Shown: positions 8,226 to 25,215, counted from the stretch's first letter. The stretch: DNA of 64,000 bases from Marivita sp. (GCF_022763305.1 NZ_JALEGT010000085.1:1-64000); one strand, 5' to 3'. Numbers and translations: made by a program. Notes: generated by a model not told the origin, from the sequence alone.

Positions 8226-10610
8226 ATGACCATGAAAACCGATATTCTGAACCGTCTGAAATACTCGCTGGGCAAGGATGCCGAGAACGCCTCGACCTAT
8301 GACTGGCGCATCGCGCTGTCGCTGGTCCTGCGAGATCAGATGGTCGAATCGTGGTTCCGCTCGACCAAGGAAACCTACGCGGCCTCGCCCAAGCGGGTCT
8401 ATTACCTGTCGATGGAGTTCCTCATCGGGCGGTTGATCGAGGACATGATCTCGAACCTGCGGATGGAGGACACGGTCAAGGCGACGCTGGTCGAGCTGGG
8501 TCAGGATTACGATACCATCGTGCATGACGAGCCGGACGCGGCACTTGGCAATGGCGGGCTGGGCCGACTGGCGGCGTGTTTCATGGATTCGCTGGCGACA
8601 TTGGGAATCCCGGCGTTTGGCTATGGTATCCGTTACGAACACGGGCTGTTCGAGCAAAGCTTTGCCCAGGGACAGCAGGTCGAGAAACCCGAGACCTGGC
8701 TGACCCAGCGCCATGCGTGGGAATTCGAACGCCCCGAGGCACGCTATCGGATCGGCTTTGGCGGGCATGTCGATCATCACGAGGGCAAGGCCTATTGGCA
8801 CCCCGGCGAGGTGGTGATGGCCACCGCGCATGACACACCCGTGGTCGGCTGGAAAGGCGCATGGGGCAACACGCTGCGCCTCTGGTCGGCGGAACCGGCC
8901 AAGGAGTTCGACCTCGAAAGCTTCAACCGCGGCGATTACCTTGCCGCCGGTCGGTCAGAGGCGCTGGCGCGCACGATCAGCCGGGTGCTCTATCCCGACG
9001 ACACCACCGAAAGCGGCAAGGAACTGCGCCTCAAGCAGGAGTATTTCTTCACTGCCGCGTCGATCATGGATCTGCTGCGCCGCTACCTGAAGGATCACGA
9101 CGACATTCGCGCCTTGCACGATTACGTGGCAATCCAATTGAACGACACGCACCCGGCCATTGCCGGGCCGGAGCTGGTGCGCATTCTGGTGGATGAGCAC
9201 GCCATCCCGATGGACGAGGCGATCCCGCTGGCGCGCAAATGTCTGGCCTACACCAACCATACGCTGTTGCCCGAGGCACTGGAACGGTGGAGCGAACATC
9301 TGATGGGCCGCATCCTGCCGCGCCATCTGGAGATCATCCGCGCCATCGAACACGCGCATCAGACCGAATTCCCCGGCAGCCCCCGTATTCTGGAACATGG
9401 CGATGTGCGGATGGGGGAACTGGCGTTCATCATGGCGCACAAGGTCAACGGCGTGTCTGCGCTGCACACGGAACTGGTCAAGGAAACGGTGTTCGCCGAT
9501 CTGCACCGCATCCACCCAACGCGGATCATCAACCAGACCAACGGCATCACCCCGCGCCGCTGGCTTTATGGCTGCAACCCGTCGCTGCGGCACCTGATCA
9601 CCGACACGATCGGCGAAGGCTGGGTGACGGATCTGGAACAATTGACCGCGCTCAAATCAAAGCGCGACGATGCCGCGTTCATCGAGGCGTTCACCGCCTC
9701 AAAGCGCGAAAACAAGGTCAACCTGTCCAACTGGATCAGTCAGACGATGGGTGTCAGCCTTGACCCCGACGCGATGTTCGACGTGCAGATCAAGCGCATC
9801 CATGAATACAAACGCCAGTTGATGAACCTTCTGGAGACTGTCGCGCTCTGGAACGACATGCGCGACAATCCGAATGGCGACTGGACCCCACGGGTCAAGA
9901 TCTTCGGCGGCAAGGCTGCGCCGGGATACTTCGTGGCCAAGGACATCATCCGCCTCATCAATGACGTGGCCAGCGTCATCAATGCCGATCCGATCACCGG
10001 CGACCGGCTCAAGATCGTGTATCCGCCGAATTACAACGTCACGATGGCCGAACGGCTGATCCCGGCGGCGGACCTGTCGGAACAGATCTCGACGGCGGGC
10101 AAAGAAGCGTCGGGCACCGGCAACATGAAATTCGCCCTGAACGGTGCGCTGACCATCGGCACGCTGGACGGTGCGAACGTTGAAATCCGCGATCATGTCG
10201 GGTCGGAAAACTTCTTCCTCTTCGGCCTGACCGCACAGGAGGTGATGGAGCGTCGCACGCATCACGGCTATTCCCGCACCGCCATCGAGGCCAGCCCGCG
10301 TCTGCAGCGGGTGCTGGGCCAGATCGCCGAGGGGCGTTTTGCACCACATGACCCAAGCCGCTATCATGGGCTCGTGGGGATGCTGTATGACCATGACTAT
10401 TTTCTCGTGACCTGCGATTTCGACAGCTATTTCGACACGCAGCGCCGCGCCGACACCGCCTATCGCAACCCGGCGAACTGGGCCGCGATGGCGGTTGTGA
10501 ACACGGCCAGCATGGGCTGGTTCTCGTCCGACCGTACGATCAAGGGCTATGCCCGCGACATCTGGGGGGCCGAGAGCCTGACCAAAGCCAAGCTTGGGAA
10601 GACGGCATGA
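8226..10610 (+). CDS. glgP: glycogen/starch phosphorylase
   Basis: Releases glucose 1-phosphate from glycogen non-reducing ends using phosphate and PLP. The 794-residue length is normal. Visible are the N-terminal [11 protein letters not shown], the [14 protein letters not shown] segment, QLNDTHPAI, and the PLP-lysine motif [10 protein letters not shown] (about residues 629-638), followed by [15 protein letters not shown]. Start ATG 8226 lies two codons before an alternative ATG at 8232; the ribosome site is weak. First gene of the seven-gene glycogen operon; its stop overlaps glgB by four bases. Confidence 0.95.
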   Translation: MTMKTDILNRLKYSLGKDAENASTYDWRIALSLVLRDQMVESWFRSTKETYAASPKRVYYLSMEFLIGRLIEDMISNLRMEDTVKATLVELGQDYDTIVHDEPDAALGNGGLGRLAACFMDSLATLGIPAFGYGIRYEHGLFEQSFAQGQQVEKPETWLTQRHAWEFERPEARYRIGFGGHVDHHEGKAYWHPGEVVMATAHDTPVVGWKGAWGNTLRLWSAEPAKEFDLESFNRGDYLAAGRSEALARTISRVLYPDDTTESGKELRLKQEYFFTAASIMDLLRRYLKDHDDIRALHDYVAIQLNDTHPAIAGPELVRILVDEHAIPMDEAIPLARKCLAYTNHTLLPEALERWSEHLMGRILPRHLEIIRAIEHAHQTEFPGSPRILEHGDVRMGELAFIMAHKVNGVSALHTELVKETVFADLHRIHPTRIINQTNGITPRRWLYGCNPSLRHLITDTIGEGWVTDLEQLTALKSKRDDAAFIEAFTASKRENKVNLSNWISQTMGVSLDPDAMFDVQIKRIHEYKRQLMNLLETVALWNDMRDNPNGDWTPRVKIFGGKAAPGYFVAKDIIRLINDVASVINADPITGDRLKIVYPPNYNVTMAERLIPAADLSEQISTAGKEASGTGNMKFALNGALTIGTLDGANVEIRDHVGSENFFLFGLTAQEVMERRTHHGYSRTAIEASPRLQRVLGQIAEGRFAPHDPSRYHGLVGMLYDHDYFLVTCDFDSYFDTQRRADTAYRNPANWAAMAVVNTASMGWFSSDRTIKGYARDIWGAESLTKAKLGKTA

Positions 10611-12814
10611 CGGATGCGGCGGCGCTGATCGACGACGCCACGGCGCAAGCGATTGCGCAGGGTAGGCATGGCGACCCGTTTGCGGTGCTGGGCCTGCACG
10701 AGGTGGGTGGCAAGCTGGTGATGCGCACGATGCGCCCCGAGGCGGACAGCGTCGAGGTGATCGACGCCAAGACCGGGAAGACGCTTGTCGCGCTGGACCG
10801 GGTGAAGGACGGGCTGTTCGCAGGCGTGATCCCGCGCCGCAAGAAACGCTTTCCCTACCGTCTGCGCATGACACGCGGCAGCGATGTCTGGGAGGAACAG
10901 GACGCCTACGCCTTTGGCCCCAAGCTGGGCGAGATGGACGAGTATCTACTGGGCGAAGGCACACATAACCAGCTTTGGGATGCCCTTGGTGCGCATGTCT
11001 GCACACATGAGGGTGTGGAGGGCACGCATTTCGCCGTCTGGGCGCCCAATGCTTTGCGCGTATCGGTCGTGGGCGATTTCAACGGCTGGGATGGCCGCCG
11101 CCACGTGATGCGCCGCCGGGGTGCGACGGGTGTACACGAGATTTTCCTGCCGGATCTGGGCGATGGCATCGCCTATAAATACGAACTTATCGACGGCGCG
11201 GGCAATCTGTTGCCGCTCAAGGCCGACCCGGTTGGGTTCGGCGCGGAACTGCCGCCTGCGACGGCCTCGGTCGTGCGCGACCTGCGCGGGTATGAGTGGT
11301 CCGATGCCGGGTGGCTGTCAAAGCGCGGTGCAAAGCAGAAGACAGATCAACCGATCTCGATCTACGAGGTGCATCTGGAAAGCTGGCGGCGCGTCCCGGA
11401 AGAAGGCAACCGGTCGCTGACCTATCTCGAACATGCGTCCATGCTTGTCGATTATGCCAAGGACATGGGCTTCACCCACATCGAGCTGACACCGATCTCC
11501 GAGTACCCGTTTGGGGGATCGTGGGGCTATCAGCCCGTGGGCCTTTTTGCGCCCACATCCCGGTTCGGCACGCCGCAGGACTTCCGCGCCTTTGTCGATG
11601 CCTGCCACAAGGCGGGGCTTGGCCTGATCATCGACTGGGTGCCGGGGCATTTCCCGACCGACCAGCACGGGCTGGCCCGCTTCGATGGCTCGGCGCTTTA
11701 CGAACATGCAGACCCGAAGGAAGGCTTCCATCCCGACTGGAACACGCTGGTCTACAACTATGGCCGGACAGAGGTGCAGAACTTCTTGATCGCAAACGCG
11801 AAATTCTGGTTCGAGGAATATCACATCGACGGTCTGCGCGTGGATGCCGTGGCCTCCATGCTCTACCGCGACTATTCGAGAAAAGAGGGAGAATGGGTGC
11901 CGAACCAGCATGGCGGGCGCGAGAACCTTGAAGCCATCGCCTTCATGCAGCGGATGAATGAGGTGGTTTATGCCGCCGATGACAGCATCCTGACCGCCGC
12001 CGAGGAAAGCACCGCCTTTCCGGGGGTCAGCGCTCCCACCAGCAGTGGTGGACTTGGGTTCGGCTTCAAGTGGAACATGGGGTGGATGAACGACACCCTG
12101 CGCTACATGGCCGAAGACCCGATCAACCGGAAATACCACCACGACAAGATGACTTTCGGTCTGCACTACGCGTTTTCCGAGAATTTCATCCTGCCGCTCA
12201 GCCATGACGAGGTCGTGCACGGCAAAGGCTCGCTTCTGGGCAAGATGCCGGGGGATGACTGGCAGCGCTTTGCCAACCTGCGGGCCTATTACGGGTTCAT
12301 GTGGGGGCATCCCGGCAAGAAGCTGTTGTTCATGGGGGGCGAGTTTGCGCAAGGCGGTGAGTGGAACAACGAAACCAGCCTTGACTGGCACCTGCTGGAC
12401 TACGCGCCGCACAAGGGGATGCAAACCTTGGTGCGCGATCTGAACACGCTCTATCGCAGCACGCCTGCGCTTTACGAAAAGGACACGTCGCAGGACGGGT
12501 TCCGCTGGATCGACGGCGGCAATGCGGCGGAGTCGGTGTTTTCGTGGGTGCGCTATGGCAAGGACGGCAGCGCGCCGGTTCTGGTGGTGTCGAACTTCAC
12601 CCCGGTGCCGCGCACCCAGTACCGGATCGGCGTGCCGCATCCGGGCCACTGGGCCGAGCGGTTCAATTCGGATGCCGCGATCTATGGCGGAACGGACACC
12701 GGAACACCGGGAGGGGCCGACACACAGGAGGTGTCGATGCACGGCTGTCCCTATGCCATCGAGATCACCGTACCGCCGCTGGCGACCGTGTTCTTCGAAC
12801 TGACAACCGACTGA
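10607..12814 (+). CDS. glgB: 1,4-alpha-glucan branching enzyme
   Basis: GH13 enzyme that forms alpha-1,6 branches in glycogen. 735 residues: an N-terminal beta-sandwich ([14 protein letters not shown]), a CBM48 domain ([20 protein letters not shown]), then the catalytic barrel with [11 protein letters not shown], the nucleophile Asp in [11 protein letters not shown] (about residue 413), the acid/base Glu in TAAEEST and the transition-state Asp in [16 protein letters not shown] overlap with glgP couples the two. A 32-base gap and a new strong ribosome site separate it from glgC. Confidence 0.95.
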   Translation: MTDAAALIDDATAQAIAQGRHGDPFAVLGLHEVGGKLVMRTMRPEADSVEVIDAKTGKTLVALDRVKDGLFAGVIPRRKKRFPYRLRMTRGSDVWEEQDAYAFGPKLGEMDEYLLGEGTHNQLWDALGAHVCTHEGVEGTHFAVWAPNALRVSVVGDFNGWDGRRHVMRRRGATGVHEIFLPDLGDGIAYKYELIDGAGNLLPLKADPVGFGAELPPATASVVRDLRGYEWSDAGWLSKRGAKQKTDQPISIYEVHLESWRRVPEEGNRSLTYLEHASMLVDYAKDMGFTHIELTPISEYPFGGSWGYQPVGLFAPTSRFGTPQDFRAFVDACHKAGLGLIIDWVPGHFPTDQHGLARFDGSALYEHADPKEGFHPDWNTLVYNYGRTEVQNFLIANAKFWFEEYHIDGLRVDAVASMLYRDYSRKEGEWVPNQHGGRENLEAIAFMQRMNEVVYAADDSILTAAEESTAFPGVSAPTSSGGLGFGFKWNMGWMNDTLRYMAEDPINRKYHHDKMTFGLHYAFSENFILPLSHDEVVHGKGSLLGKMPGDDWQRFANLRAYYGFMWGHPGKKLLFMGGEFAQGGEWNNETSLDWHLLDYAPHKGMQTLVRDLNTLYRSTPALYEKDTSQDGFRWIDGGNAAESVFSWVRYGKDGSAPVLVVSNFTPVPRTQYRIGVPHPGHWAERFNSDAAIYGGTDTGTPGGADTQEVSMHGCPYAIEITVPPLATVFFELTTD

Positions 12815-12846
12815 GGCGGCACATGACACAAAGGGGGAGGAAAGAC

Positions 12847-14106
12847 ATGAGAGAAGACAGGTTCAGCCTGGCGCAGCAATCCATGGCGTTCATTCTTGCG
12901 GGCGGACGGGGGAGCCGCCTCAAGGAAATGACCGACATCCGCGCCAAACCCGCCGTCTATTTCGGCGGCAAGACCCGCATCATCGACTTTGCCCTGTCCA
13001 ACGCGGTGAACTCGGGCATCCGGCGGATCGGTGTCGCCACGCAATACAAGGCGCACAGCCTGATCCGCCACATGCAGCGCGGCTGGAGCTTTTTCCGCGC
13101 CGAGCGCAACGAGTCGCTGGACATCCTGCCCGCCTCGCAGCAGATCAACGAGGACAACTGGTACAAGGGCACCGCCGACGCCGTGACCCAGAACATCTCG
13201 GTCATTCGCGGCTATGGGCCGAAATACGTTGTGATCCTCGCGGGCGATCACATCTACAAGCAGGACTATTCGGTGATGATCGAAGAGCATGTCCGCTCGG
13301 GTGCCAAGGTCACGGTCGGCTGCATCGCCGTGCCGCGTGAAGAAGCCAAGGGCTTTGGGGTCATGCATGTCGATGACAGCGACAAGATCCTCGACTTCGT
13401 GGAAAAGCCCGCCGATCCCCCCGCCATGCCCGGTGACGAGACCAAATCGCTGGCGAGCATGGGCATCTACGTGTTCGAGGCGGAATACCTTTACGAGATC
13501 CTCGAAAAGGACGCGCAGAACCCCAAGTCGGACAACGATTTCGGCAAGGACATCATCCCGGCCATCGTCGCCGAGGGCGGCGCGCGGGCGCATCCGTTCA
13601 GCCGGTCCTGCGTCATGTCGGGGCTTGAAACCGAACCCTACTGGCGCGACGTGGGCACCATCGACGCCTATTGGCAGGCCAATATCGACCTCACCGATTT
13701 CGAACCCAAACTGGACATCTACGCAACCGACTGGCCGATCTGGACCTATTCCGAACTGACCCCGCCCGCGAAATTCATCCACAACGAAGAAGGCCGCCGC
13801 GGTCAAGCGGTGTCGTCGATGGTGTCGGGCGGGTGCATCATCTCTGGTTCGTCGCTTTATCGGTGCCTGCTGTTCACGGGTGTCAAAACGCATTCCTATT
13901 CGCAACTGGAAGGCGTGGTCGCACTGCCCTATGCCGAGGTGGGCCGTCGCGCATATCTCAAGAACGTTGTGCTGGACCGGGGTGTGAAGATCCCGCCGGG
14001 GCTGATCGTGGGCGAAGACCCCAAGGAAGACGCGAAACGGTTCCGCCGCACCGACGGGGGCATCTGCCTGATTACGCAAGCGATGATCGACAAGCTGGGA
14101 AAGTGA
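12847..14106 (+). CDS. glgC: glucose-1-phosphate adenylyltransferase (ADP-glucose pyrophosphorylase)
   Basis: Makes ADP-glucose from glucose 1-phosphate and ATP, the committed step of bacterial glycogen synthesis. 419 residues match the family. The N-terminal motif [15 protein letters not shown], the [15 protein letters not shown] region that binds activator and [12 protein letters not shown], and the C-terminal left-handed helix region are all present. ATG 12847 was chosen because GGGGAGG lies at 12832-12838 and GlgC homology starts there; the frame is open much further upstream inside glgB. Confidence 0.96.
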   Translation: MREDRFSLAQQSMAFILAGGRGSRLKEMTDIRAKPAVYFGGKTRIIDFALSNAVNSGIRRIGVATQYKAHSLIRHMQRGWSFFRAERNESLDILPASQQINEDNWYKGTADAVTQNISVIRGYGPKYVVILAGDHIYKQDYSVMIEEHVRSGAKVTVGCIAVPREEAKGFGVMHVDDSDKILDFVEKPADPPAMPGDETKSLASMGIYVFEAEYLYEILEKDAQNPKSDNDFGKDIIPAIVAEGGARAHPFSRSCVMSGLETEPYWRDVGTIDAYWQANIDLTDFEPKLDIYATDWPIWTYSELTPPAKFIHNEEGRRGQAVSSMVSGGCIISGSSLYRCLLFTGVKTHSYSQLEGVVALPYAEVGRRAYLKNVVLDRGVKIPPGLIVGEDPKEDAKRFRRTDGGICLITQAMIDKLGK

Positions 14107-14107
14107 C

Positions 14108-15540
<1,433 letters not shown>

Positions 15541-15541
<1 letters not shown>

Positions 15542-17645
15542 TGACCTATCACGCCACCGTATCCGCGCAGCTTGAACCCGGGACACCGTTCCGGCTTGGC
15601 GCGCATTTCGACGGGGGCGGCACGAATTTTGCGGTGTTTTCGGAACATGCCGATCAGGTGCTTCTCTGCCTCTTCTCGCCGGACGGCAAGACGGAAGAAA
15701 TGCGCCTGCCGCTGCCCGAGCGCACCGGTGCCATCTGGCATGGCTACCTGCCCGGCGTGAAGCCGGGCACCGTCTACGGGTATCGCGTGCTTGGCCCGTA
15801 TCGCCCCGAGGCGGGGCATCGCTTCAACCGCAACAAGTTGCTGATCGACCCATACACACGCGAATTTCGGGGCAGCTTTACCGATCACACAGCAACTTTC
15901 GGCTACCTGAGTTCGGCCCCCGAAGCCGATCTGAGCTTTGACAGCCGCGACAGCGCGCCCTTTGTGGCAAAGTCCGTGGTGTCGGACCCGGCCGACTTTC
16001 CGCTGGATGCACAACCGCTCAGTCGTGGCTGGCCGGACACACTGATTTATGAAGGCCATGTCCGGGGACTCACCATGCGCAACCCGGACGTGCCCGCCCC
16101 CCTGCGCGGCACCTTCGACGGGCTGGCCACTCCGGCGATGCTGGATCACCTGACGCGTCTTGGTGTGACGGCGGTGGAATTGCTGCCTGTGCAGGCGATC
16201 AAGTCCGAAGGCGCGCTGTCGGGGCGCGGCCTCGTGAATTACTGGGGCTACAACACAATCGGCTTTTTCGCCCCCGAACCGCGTTATTTGGGCCCTGCGG
16301 GCGTCAGGGGTTTCCGCGCGATGGTGGACCGGTTTCATGCCGCCGGGATCGAAGTGATCCTCGACGTCGTCTACAACCATTCCGCCGAAGGCGATCACCT
16401 TGGGCCAACCCTGTCGTTCCGGGGCCTGGACAACGCGTCCTACTACCGGCTTCAGACCGACGCGCCGCGCTACTACGTCAACGACACCGGCTGCGGCAAC
16501 ACGCTCAACGTCACACATCCCTTCGTCACGCGGCTGATCCTCGACAGCCTGAGGTTCTGGGTGCAGGCGATGGGGGTCGACGGCTTCCGCTTTGACCTTG
16601 CCAGCACGCTCTGCCGCGAGGCTGATGGCTTTGACCGCACCGGGCGATTCATGACCGCGCTGCGGCAGGACCCCGTGCTGGCCGAGGTCAAACTCATCGC
16701 AGAGCCTTGGGACATTGGTCCCGGCGGGTATCAACTTGGCGGGTTCCCGGCCAAGTTCGCCGAATGGAACGACCGCTTCCGCGACACGGTGCGCAAGTTC
16801 TGGCGCGGTGACGCCCATGGCGCGCAGGAGCTTGGATCGGCGCTGTTGGGCACGGCGCATGTGTTCGACAAACGCGGACGGCGGGTGTGGTCGTCGATCA
16901 ATTATGCGGCATCGCATGACGGGTTCACACTGGCTGACACCACGCAATACGAAGAGCGACACAACGAAGCCAACGGCGAAGGCAATCGCGATGGGCACAA
17001 GGTGAACTTCACCGAGAATTTCGGAATCGAGGGCCCGACCGACGACCCGACCATCATCGCCGCCCGTGCGCAGCGGCGGCGCAACATGCTGGCGACCGTT
17101 TTCCTGTCACAGGGAACGCCAATGCTTCTTGCCGGAGACGAAGGCGGCCATACGCAGTTGGGCAACAACAACGCCTATTGTCAGGACAACGAGACCACGT
17201 GGATTGATTGGGCGGCCCTCGACCCCGAACAGATCGCCTTTACCGCCGCGCTGGCGCGCGTGCGTCGCGAGAACGCGGTGCTGCGCCAGATGGATTTCCT
17301 GCACGGTGCCACGCGCGAGACCGACCACCGCAAGGACGTGGAATGGCGCGGGTTTGATGGCAAGCCGCTCAACTGGTCGGACCCGCAATTGGCGCAACTC
17401 TGCCTGCATTTGCGGGGCAACGCGGAAAGCGTGACCGGCAAGGCCCTTGATGACGAGGCGTTCCTTGCTGTGAACCGCAGCGATGCGGATGCCGACCTGC
17501 TCCTGCCGCCCACCGCGCCGGACCTCTGGGTGCGCGAGATCGACACCTCTGAGCCGGAACAGACGGCGACTCCGATTGTTGGCGAACGCATCGTCGTGCC
17601 GGCGCACTCCATCAGCGCCTTCATCCTGCGGCGGGGGTCCGAGAC

Positions 17646-17649
<4 letters not shown>
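15541..17649 (+). CDS. glgX: glycogen debranching enzyme GlgX
   Basis: GH13 isoamylase-type enzyme that hydrolyses alpha-1,6 linkages of phosphorylase-limited branches. 702 residues: CBM48-type N-terminus (GTNFAVFSEHADQVLLCLFS), then the barrel with VVYNHSAEGDHLGPTLSFRG, nucleophile Asp in GFRFDLAS (about residue 351), acid Glu in LIAEPWDIG, and YAASHDGFTLAD. It overlaps malQ by four bases. With glgP and malQ it completes glycogen breakdown. Confidence 0.95.
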
Positions 17650-21241
<3,592 letters not shown>

Positions 21242-21247
21242 GCGCGG

Positions 21248-21315
21248 AAGCCCTTTCGAAAGGGCTTGGCACGCGGTTTCGAAACCGCGTTGGGAAGGAC
21301 TTTCGAAAGTCCTTC
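21248..21315. repeat. array of three TTTCGAAA-centred palindromes
   Basis: Three perfect palindromes: 21248-21267 (20 bp), 21271-21290 (20 bp) and 21294-21315 (22 bp). All are centred on TTTCGAAA and have different outer arms. The array begins seven bases after the pgm stop and ends four bases before the sitD stop, so it fills the 77-base gap between two convergent genes. Same design as the array at 1464-1557. Confidence 0.85.
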
Positions 21316-21318
21316 GCC

Positions 21319-22170
21319 CTACCCCTGCTGGACGCGCAGGCGGGACGCGCGGCGGGTCAGCATCTGGCGACGGATGAAGGCCACAACGAAGACAGCACTG
21401 AGGATCAGGATGATCGTCGGTGCCGGTGCGCTGTCGAGAAAGAAGCTGAGGTAAGTGCCGAGCAGCATTGCCGCCATGTTCACGCCAACCGCAACCCAGA
21501 GCATTGTCTTGAACTGTCGCACCAGCAGGAACGCAATCGCCCCCGGCGCGATCAACAACCCGATGGCGAGGATGAGACCAGCCGCCGACAGTGTGGCCAC
21601 GATGGTCAGCGACAGCGCGGTCAGCATCCCGTAATGCAGCGCGTTGACCCAGAGGCCCGAGGCCTGCGCCTGAGCCGGATCAAAGCTGTGCAGCAGCCAG
21701 TCTTTCCACTTGAGCACGAGCACCCCGGCGACCAGTGCCGAGATGATGCCTGCGGTCCAAAGCTCGTGCGGCTCGACCCCAAGCATGTTGCCAAACAGAA
21801 TGTGATCGAGATGGGCGTTGGTCTCGACCGAGACATAGAGCACGATCCCGAGGCCGAACATGCCGGAAAAGACGACACCCATCACCGTGTCTTCCTTGAC
21901 CCGGCTGTTGGTCGACAGATACCCCGTTGCGATTGCGCAGGTCATCCCGGCGGCGAAAGCGCCCAGGATCAATGGAATACCGAGGATATAGGCCAGCACG
22001 ATCCCCGGCAGAACCGCGTGGCTCACCGCGTCACCCATCAGAGCCCAGCCTTTGAGGACCAGAAAACAGGACAGCAATGCGGTCGGCACCGCCACCATCA
22101 TCGAAATGAGGAAGGCATTCTGCATGAAGGCGAAACGGAACGGGAAGAGCAGGGTCTCGAGATCCATCAT
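21319..22170 (-). CDS. sitD: metal ABC transporter permease (SitD-like)
   Basis: A 283-residue, mostly hydrophobic permease of the ABC-3 family (Mn/Fe/Zn importers), with about eight membrane helices. The segment LKGWALMGDAVSHAVLPGIVLAYILGIPL and the GANAHL-like VETNAHLDHILFGNMLG are family hallmarks. Last gene of sitABCD; start overlaps sitC by four bases. Two permeases plus a manganese-type binding protein point to the SitABCD branch rather than ZnuABC. Confidence 0.8.
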   Translation of the reverse strand: MMDLETLLFPFRFAFMQNAFLISMMVAVPTALLSCFLVLKGWALMGDAVSHAVLPGIVLAYILGIPLILGAFAAGMTCAIATGYLSTNSRVKEDTVMGVVFSGMFGLGIVLYVSVETNAHLDHILFGNMLGVEPHELWTAGIISALVAGVLVLKWKDWLLHSFDPAQAQASGLWVNALHYGMLTALSLTIVATLSAAGLILAIGLLIAPGAIAFLLVRQFKTMLWVAVGVNMAAMLLGTYLSFFLDSAPAPTIILILSAVFVVAFIRRQMLTRRASRLRVQQG

Positions 22171-23069
22171 GCGCCTCCCTCAGCCGGATCGACCCGCACG
22201 AGGCTGTCCTTTGGCCCATCCCGCAGAGCCGCGTCCGCCATGCGGCGGGCCGCGAGCAGGCCATGCCGGGGGGCACCGATGAAAGCGATGAGGAAGATGA
22301 GGGTCTGCAGGCAGACGATGATCCCGCCGGTGGCCCCGTCGAGGAAATAGCTCGCGTAGGCTCCGACGAAGCTGGTCCCGGCACCGATCGCAACAGCAGT
22401 CCCGATCAGACGCGGGAAACGGTCGCAGAGCAGGTAGGCCGTCGCCCCCGGTGTCACGACCATGGCGATCACCAGGAACGCACCCACAGTTTGCATGGCG
22501 GCCACGACGCTGGCCGACAGCAGAACGAAGAACACCGCCTTGAGCAGCTGCGGGCGCAATCCAATGGTCCGCGCATGGTTCTCGTCGAAGAACGTCACCA
22601 TCAGGTCCTTCCACTTGAGCAGCAGAACGCCAAGCGACACGATCCCGATGATGGCCAGCTGCACCGTGTCCTCGGGTGTGATGGCCAGGATGTTGCCCAT
22701 GGTGATGGTCTGGATCGACACGGACATCGGGTTGATCGAGACCATGAAGAGCCCCAGCCCGAAGAAGGAGGTGAAGATCAGCCCGATGATCACGTCAGGC
22801 TTGAGGCCCGAACGTTCCGACAGGAACAGCATCGACCCGGCGGCCAACCCGCCCGCGATGAACGCCCCGAGCGCGAAGGGCAGGCCAAGGATGTAGGCCC
22901 CGGCCACCCCGGGCACCACCGAATGCGAGAGCGCATCGCCGATCAGCGACCACCCCTTGAGCATGAGATAGGCGGACAGGAACGCGCAGACCGCGCCCAC
23001 CATGGCCGACACCCACATCGCATTGACCATGTAGCCATATCCGAACGGTTCGAGCAGCAGATCCATCAC
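22167..23069 (-). CDS. sitC: metal ABC transporter permease (SitC-like)
   Basis: A 300-residue permease of the ABC-3 family, paralogous to the downstream gene. The shared motif [29 protein letters not shown] lies near residues 38-66 and the [13 protein letters not shown] segment near the middle. About eight or nine membrane helices, with a hydrophilic C-terminal tail ([19 protein letters not shown]). Overlaps the ATPase gene by four bases. Confidence 0.8.
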   Translation of the reverse strand: MMDLLLEPFGYGYMVNAMWVSAMVGAVCAFLSAYLMLKGWSLIGDALSHSVVPGVAGAYILGLPFALGAFIAGGLAAGSMLFLSERSGLKPDVIIGLIFTSFFGLGLFMVSINPMSVSIQTITMGNILAITPEDTVQLAIIGIVSLGVLLLKWKDLMVTFFDENHARTIGLRPQLLKAVFFVLLSASVVAAMQTVGAFLVIAMVVTPGATAYLLCDRFPRLIGTAVAIGAGTSFVGAYASYFLDGATGGIIVCLQTLIFLIAFIGAPRHGLLAARRMADAALRDGPKDSLVRVDPAEGGA

Positions 23070-23959
23070 GGCTTGGTCTCCGTGACCTGGGTCTTGTCGC
23101 CGTATTGGACGAAGGGCCGTTCATCATCGGTGAAGATCGTCACGGAACGCGCGTCCTCGTCGTCATGCAGGGCATCGCCGCCCAGTGTGAAGTGCCGCAG
23201 CACACCTCCGAAGGCACGTTCGAGGTTCTCGCGGGTGAAGGTTGTTTCGGTCGGCCCATAGCCCAGCACGGTGCCCTTGACCAACACGGTGCGGTCACAG
23301 AATTCCGGCACGGACCCAAGGTTGTGTGTCGAGACCAGCATCACGCGGCCTTCGTCGCGCAGCTCGCGCAGAAGCGCGATGATCTGATCTTCGGTTTTCA
23401 CATCCACGCCGGTGAACGGTTCGTCCAGCAGGATCACCTGCCCGTCCTGAGCCAAGGCGCGGGCCAGGAACACGCGTTTGCGCTGACCGCCGGACAGCTC
23501 TCCGATCTGGCGGTGGCGGAACTCGGTCATGTTCACACGGGCCAGTGCCTCATCGACCGCTTGATGGTCGGCGGATTTGGGGCGGCGCAGGAAGCCCATC
23601 TTGCCGTAACGGCCCATCATCACGACGTCTTCAACCAGCACCGGGAAAGCCCAGTCGACCTCTTCGGATTGCGGCACATAGGCAACAAGGTTCTTCGCGA
23701 GCGCCTCTTTCACGCTCATGCCGAGGATGCGGATGTCACCTTTTGCAGCGGGCACGAAGCCCATGATCGCCTTGAAAAGGGTGGACTTGCCCGCGCCATT
23801 GATGCCCACAAGCGCCGTCACGGTGCCGCGCGGGATCTCGAAACTGGCGTTCCAGAGCGCGGTGTGGCCGTTGCGATAGGTGACGGTCACGTCGCGGGCC
23901 GACAGACCGTCGCGGGTCGTGGCGGTGCTGGTTGTGGTCTGGCTCTGCTCGTCGAGCAT
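23066..23959 (-). CDS. sitB: metal ABC transporter ATP-binding protein (SitB-like)
   Basis: ATPase that energises the metal importer. 297 residues: Walker [11 protein letters not shown]-loop VPQSEEVDW (a sequence typical of Mn/Fe importers), signature ELSGGQRKR, Walker [11 protein letters not shown] and switch STHN. About 20 extra Thr/Gln-rich residues precede the domain, and a 60-residue acidic tail follows it. The gap to sitA is 115 bases and contains a strong stem-loop. Confidence 0.82.
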   Translation of the reverse strand: MLDEQSQTTTSTATTRDGLSARDVTVTYRNGHTALWNASFEIPRGTVTALVGINGAGKSTLFKAIMGFVPAAKGDIRILGMSVKEALAKNLVAYVPQSEEVDWAFPVLVEDVVMMGRYGKMGFLRRPKSADHQAVDEALARVNMTEFRHRQIGELSGGQRKRVFLARALAQDGQVILLDEPFTGVDVKTEDQIIALLRELRDEGRVMLVSTHNLGSVPEFCDRTVLVKGTVLGYGPTETTFTRENLERAFGGVLRHFTLGGDALHDDEDARSVTIFTDDERPFVQYGDKTQVTETKP

Positions 23960-24026
23960 GGCTTGTCCTTGTTGTTGCAGGCCTTGGGCCTGACGGCCTT
24001 GCAGGCCGACGGCCTGACATGTGTGC

Positions 24027-24050
24027 GCCCGCAGCCGTGCAGCTGCGGGC
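24027..24050 (-). other. intercistronic stem-loop between sitA and sitB
   Basis: Nine-base perfect arms GCCCGCAGC / GCTGCGGGC with a six-base loop, in the only real gap of the sit operon. A second GGCC-rich inverted cluster lies at about 23979-24018. No T-run follows on the transcribed strand, so mRNA stabilisation or partial processing fits better than full termination. Binding-protein genes at the 5' end of ABC operons often have such a structure after them. Confidence 0.55.
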
Positions 24051-24074
24051 CATGATTTCGGTGTCCCCGTCGCC

Positions 24075-24977
24075 TCAGTTGGTGACGGCGGTGGTCAGTC
24101 CTTCAGCAACCGTGCGGGTCGTGACGGTCAACAGGTCGAGATAGGTCGGCACCGGGCCTCCTTCCTCGCTCAGCGAATCGACATAGAGCACACCGCCGTA
24201 AACGGCACCGGTTTCGCGGGCGACCTGTTCGGCCGGCGCGGTGTTCACGGTGCTTTCGCAGAAGACGACCGGGATGTCGTTCTCGCGCACCCCGTCGATC
24301 ACGGCGCGGACCTGCTGTGGCGTGCCGTTCTGATCGGCGTTCATCGGCCAGAGATAGAGCTCTCTCAGCCCCATGTCGCGGGCCAGATAGCTGAACGCCC
24401 CCTCGCAGGTCACAAGCCAGCGCTGATCTTCGGGAATCGCCGCAACAGCGCTGCGCAGCGGCTCGATCGTGGCGCGCAGATCGTCTTTGTAGCGCTCCGC
24501 ATTCGCGGCATAGAGCGCGGCATTGTCGGGGTCCTGCTCGGAAAAGGCCTTGGTGATATTGTCGATATAGATCAACGCATTATCCAGACCCATCCAGGCA
24601 TGCGGGTTGGGTTTGCCTTCGTAGCTGCCCGATGAGATCGAGATCGGGTCTATGCCCTCGCTCAACGTGACCGAAGGCACGTCGTCCAAATTGGCGAGGA
24701 ATTGTTCGAACCACAGTTCAAGATTGAGCCCGTTCCACAGGATCAGATCGGCGTCATAGGCCCGCACGATATCCTGTGGCGTGGGTTCGTATCCATGGAT
24801 TTCGGCCCCCGGTTTGGTGATCGAGACGACCTCGGCCGCATCACCGGCCACATTCGCGGCCATGTCAGCCAGTACCGTGAAGGTCGTGACCACCTTCATC
24901 CGCTCGTCCGCGGCTGCACCCTGCGCCCCTGCCACCAGAACTGCGGCCGATATCAGGGCTGAAACGTTCCGTCGCAT
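24075..24977 (-). CDS. sitA: metal ABC transporter substrate-binding protein (SitA-like)
   Basis: Periplasmic metal-binding lipocalin-independent receptor of the cluster A-I family, 300 residues. Signal peptide: [18 protein letters not shown] with cleavage near AAA-DE. Ligand regions are [11 protein letters not shown] and NPHAWM (two His), [12 protein letters not shown] (Glu) and [11 protein letters not shown] (Asp); the absence of a His-rich loop favours Mn/Fe over Zn. ATG 24977 is chosen because GGGAGGT precedes it and the signal peptide starts there; the upstream ATG at 25025 adds 16 unrelated residues. First gene of the sit operon. Confidence 0.82.
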   Translation of the reverse strand: MRRNVSALISAAVLVAGAQGAAADERMKVVTTFTVLADMAANVAGDAAEVVSITKPGAEIHGYEPTPQDIVRAYDADLILWNGLNLELWFEQFLANLDDVPSVTLSEGIDPISISSGSYEGKPNPHAWMGLDNALIYIDNITKAFSEQDPDNAALYAANAERYKDDLRATIEPLRSAVAAIPEDQRWLVTCEGAFSYLARDMGLRELYLWPMNADQNGTPQQVRAVIDGVRENDIPVVFCESTVNTAPAEQVARETGAVYGGVLYVDSLSEEGGPVPTYLDLLTVTTRTVAEGLTTAVTN

Positions 24978-25020
24978 GCTGTGAACCTCCCTGTTCAGTA
25001 TGACGGTCGATATTTGAAAA

Positions 25021-25039
25021 TGCAAATCACTCGCAATTA
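25021..25039 (-). promoter_or_regulatory. candidate Mur/Fur-type operator before sitA
   Basis: An AT-rich island in GC-rich surroundings, carrying TGCAAAT (25021-25027) and CGCAATT (25032-25038), 44 bases before the sitA start. In alphaproteobacteria, sitA is usually controlled by the manganese-responsive Fur-family protein Mur through TGCAAAT-like boxes. Assignment is by similarity and position only. Confidence 0.4.
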
Positions 25040-25139
25040 GGTAGCAACGGAATGCACGCCTGCAAGGGCTGCCGCCCGAAATAAGCGCAATCCTGCCGCT
25101 TTGCGCTACGCCTTTGATATCACGATGTTCGGAGATCAG

Positions 25140-25215
25140 TGGTGAGCCGTGCAGGATTCGAACCTGCGACCCACTGATTAAAAGTCAGTTGCTCTACCAA
25201 CTGAGCTAACGGCCC
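25140..25215 (-). tRNA. tRNA-Lys (UUU)
   Basis: A complete 76-base tRNA including an encoded CCA end (TGG at 25140-25142 on the plus strand). The acceptor stem GGGCCGT pairs with ACGGCTC (one G-U pair). The D arm reads AGCTCAGTTGGTAGAGC, the anticodon arm ACTGA-CTTTTAA-TCAGT gives anticodon TTT, and the T loop is GGTTCGAATCC. It reads away from dapF. Confidence 0.97.
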
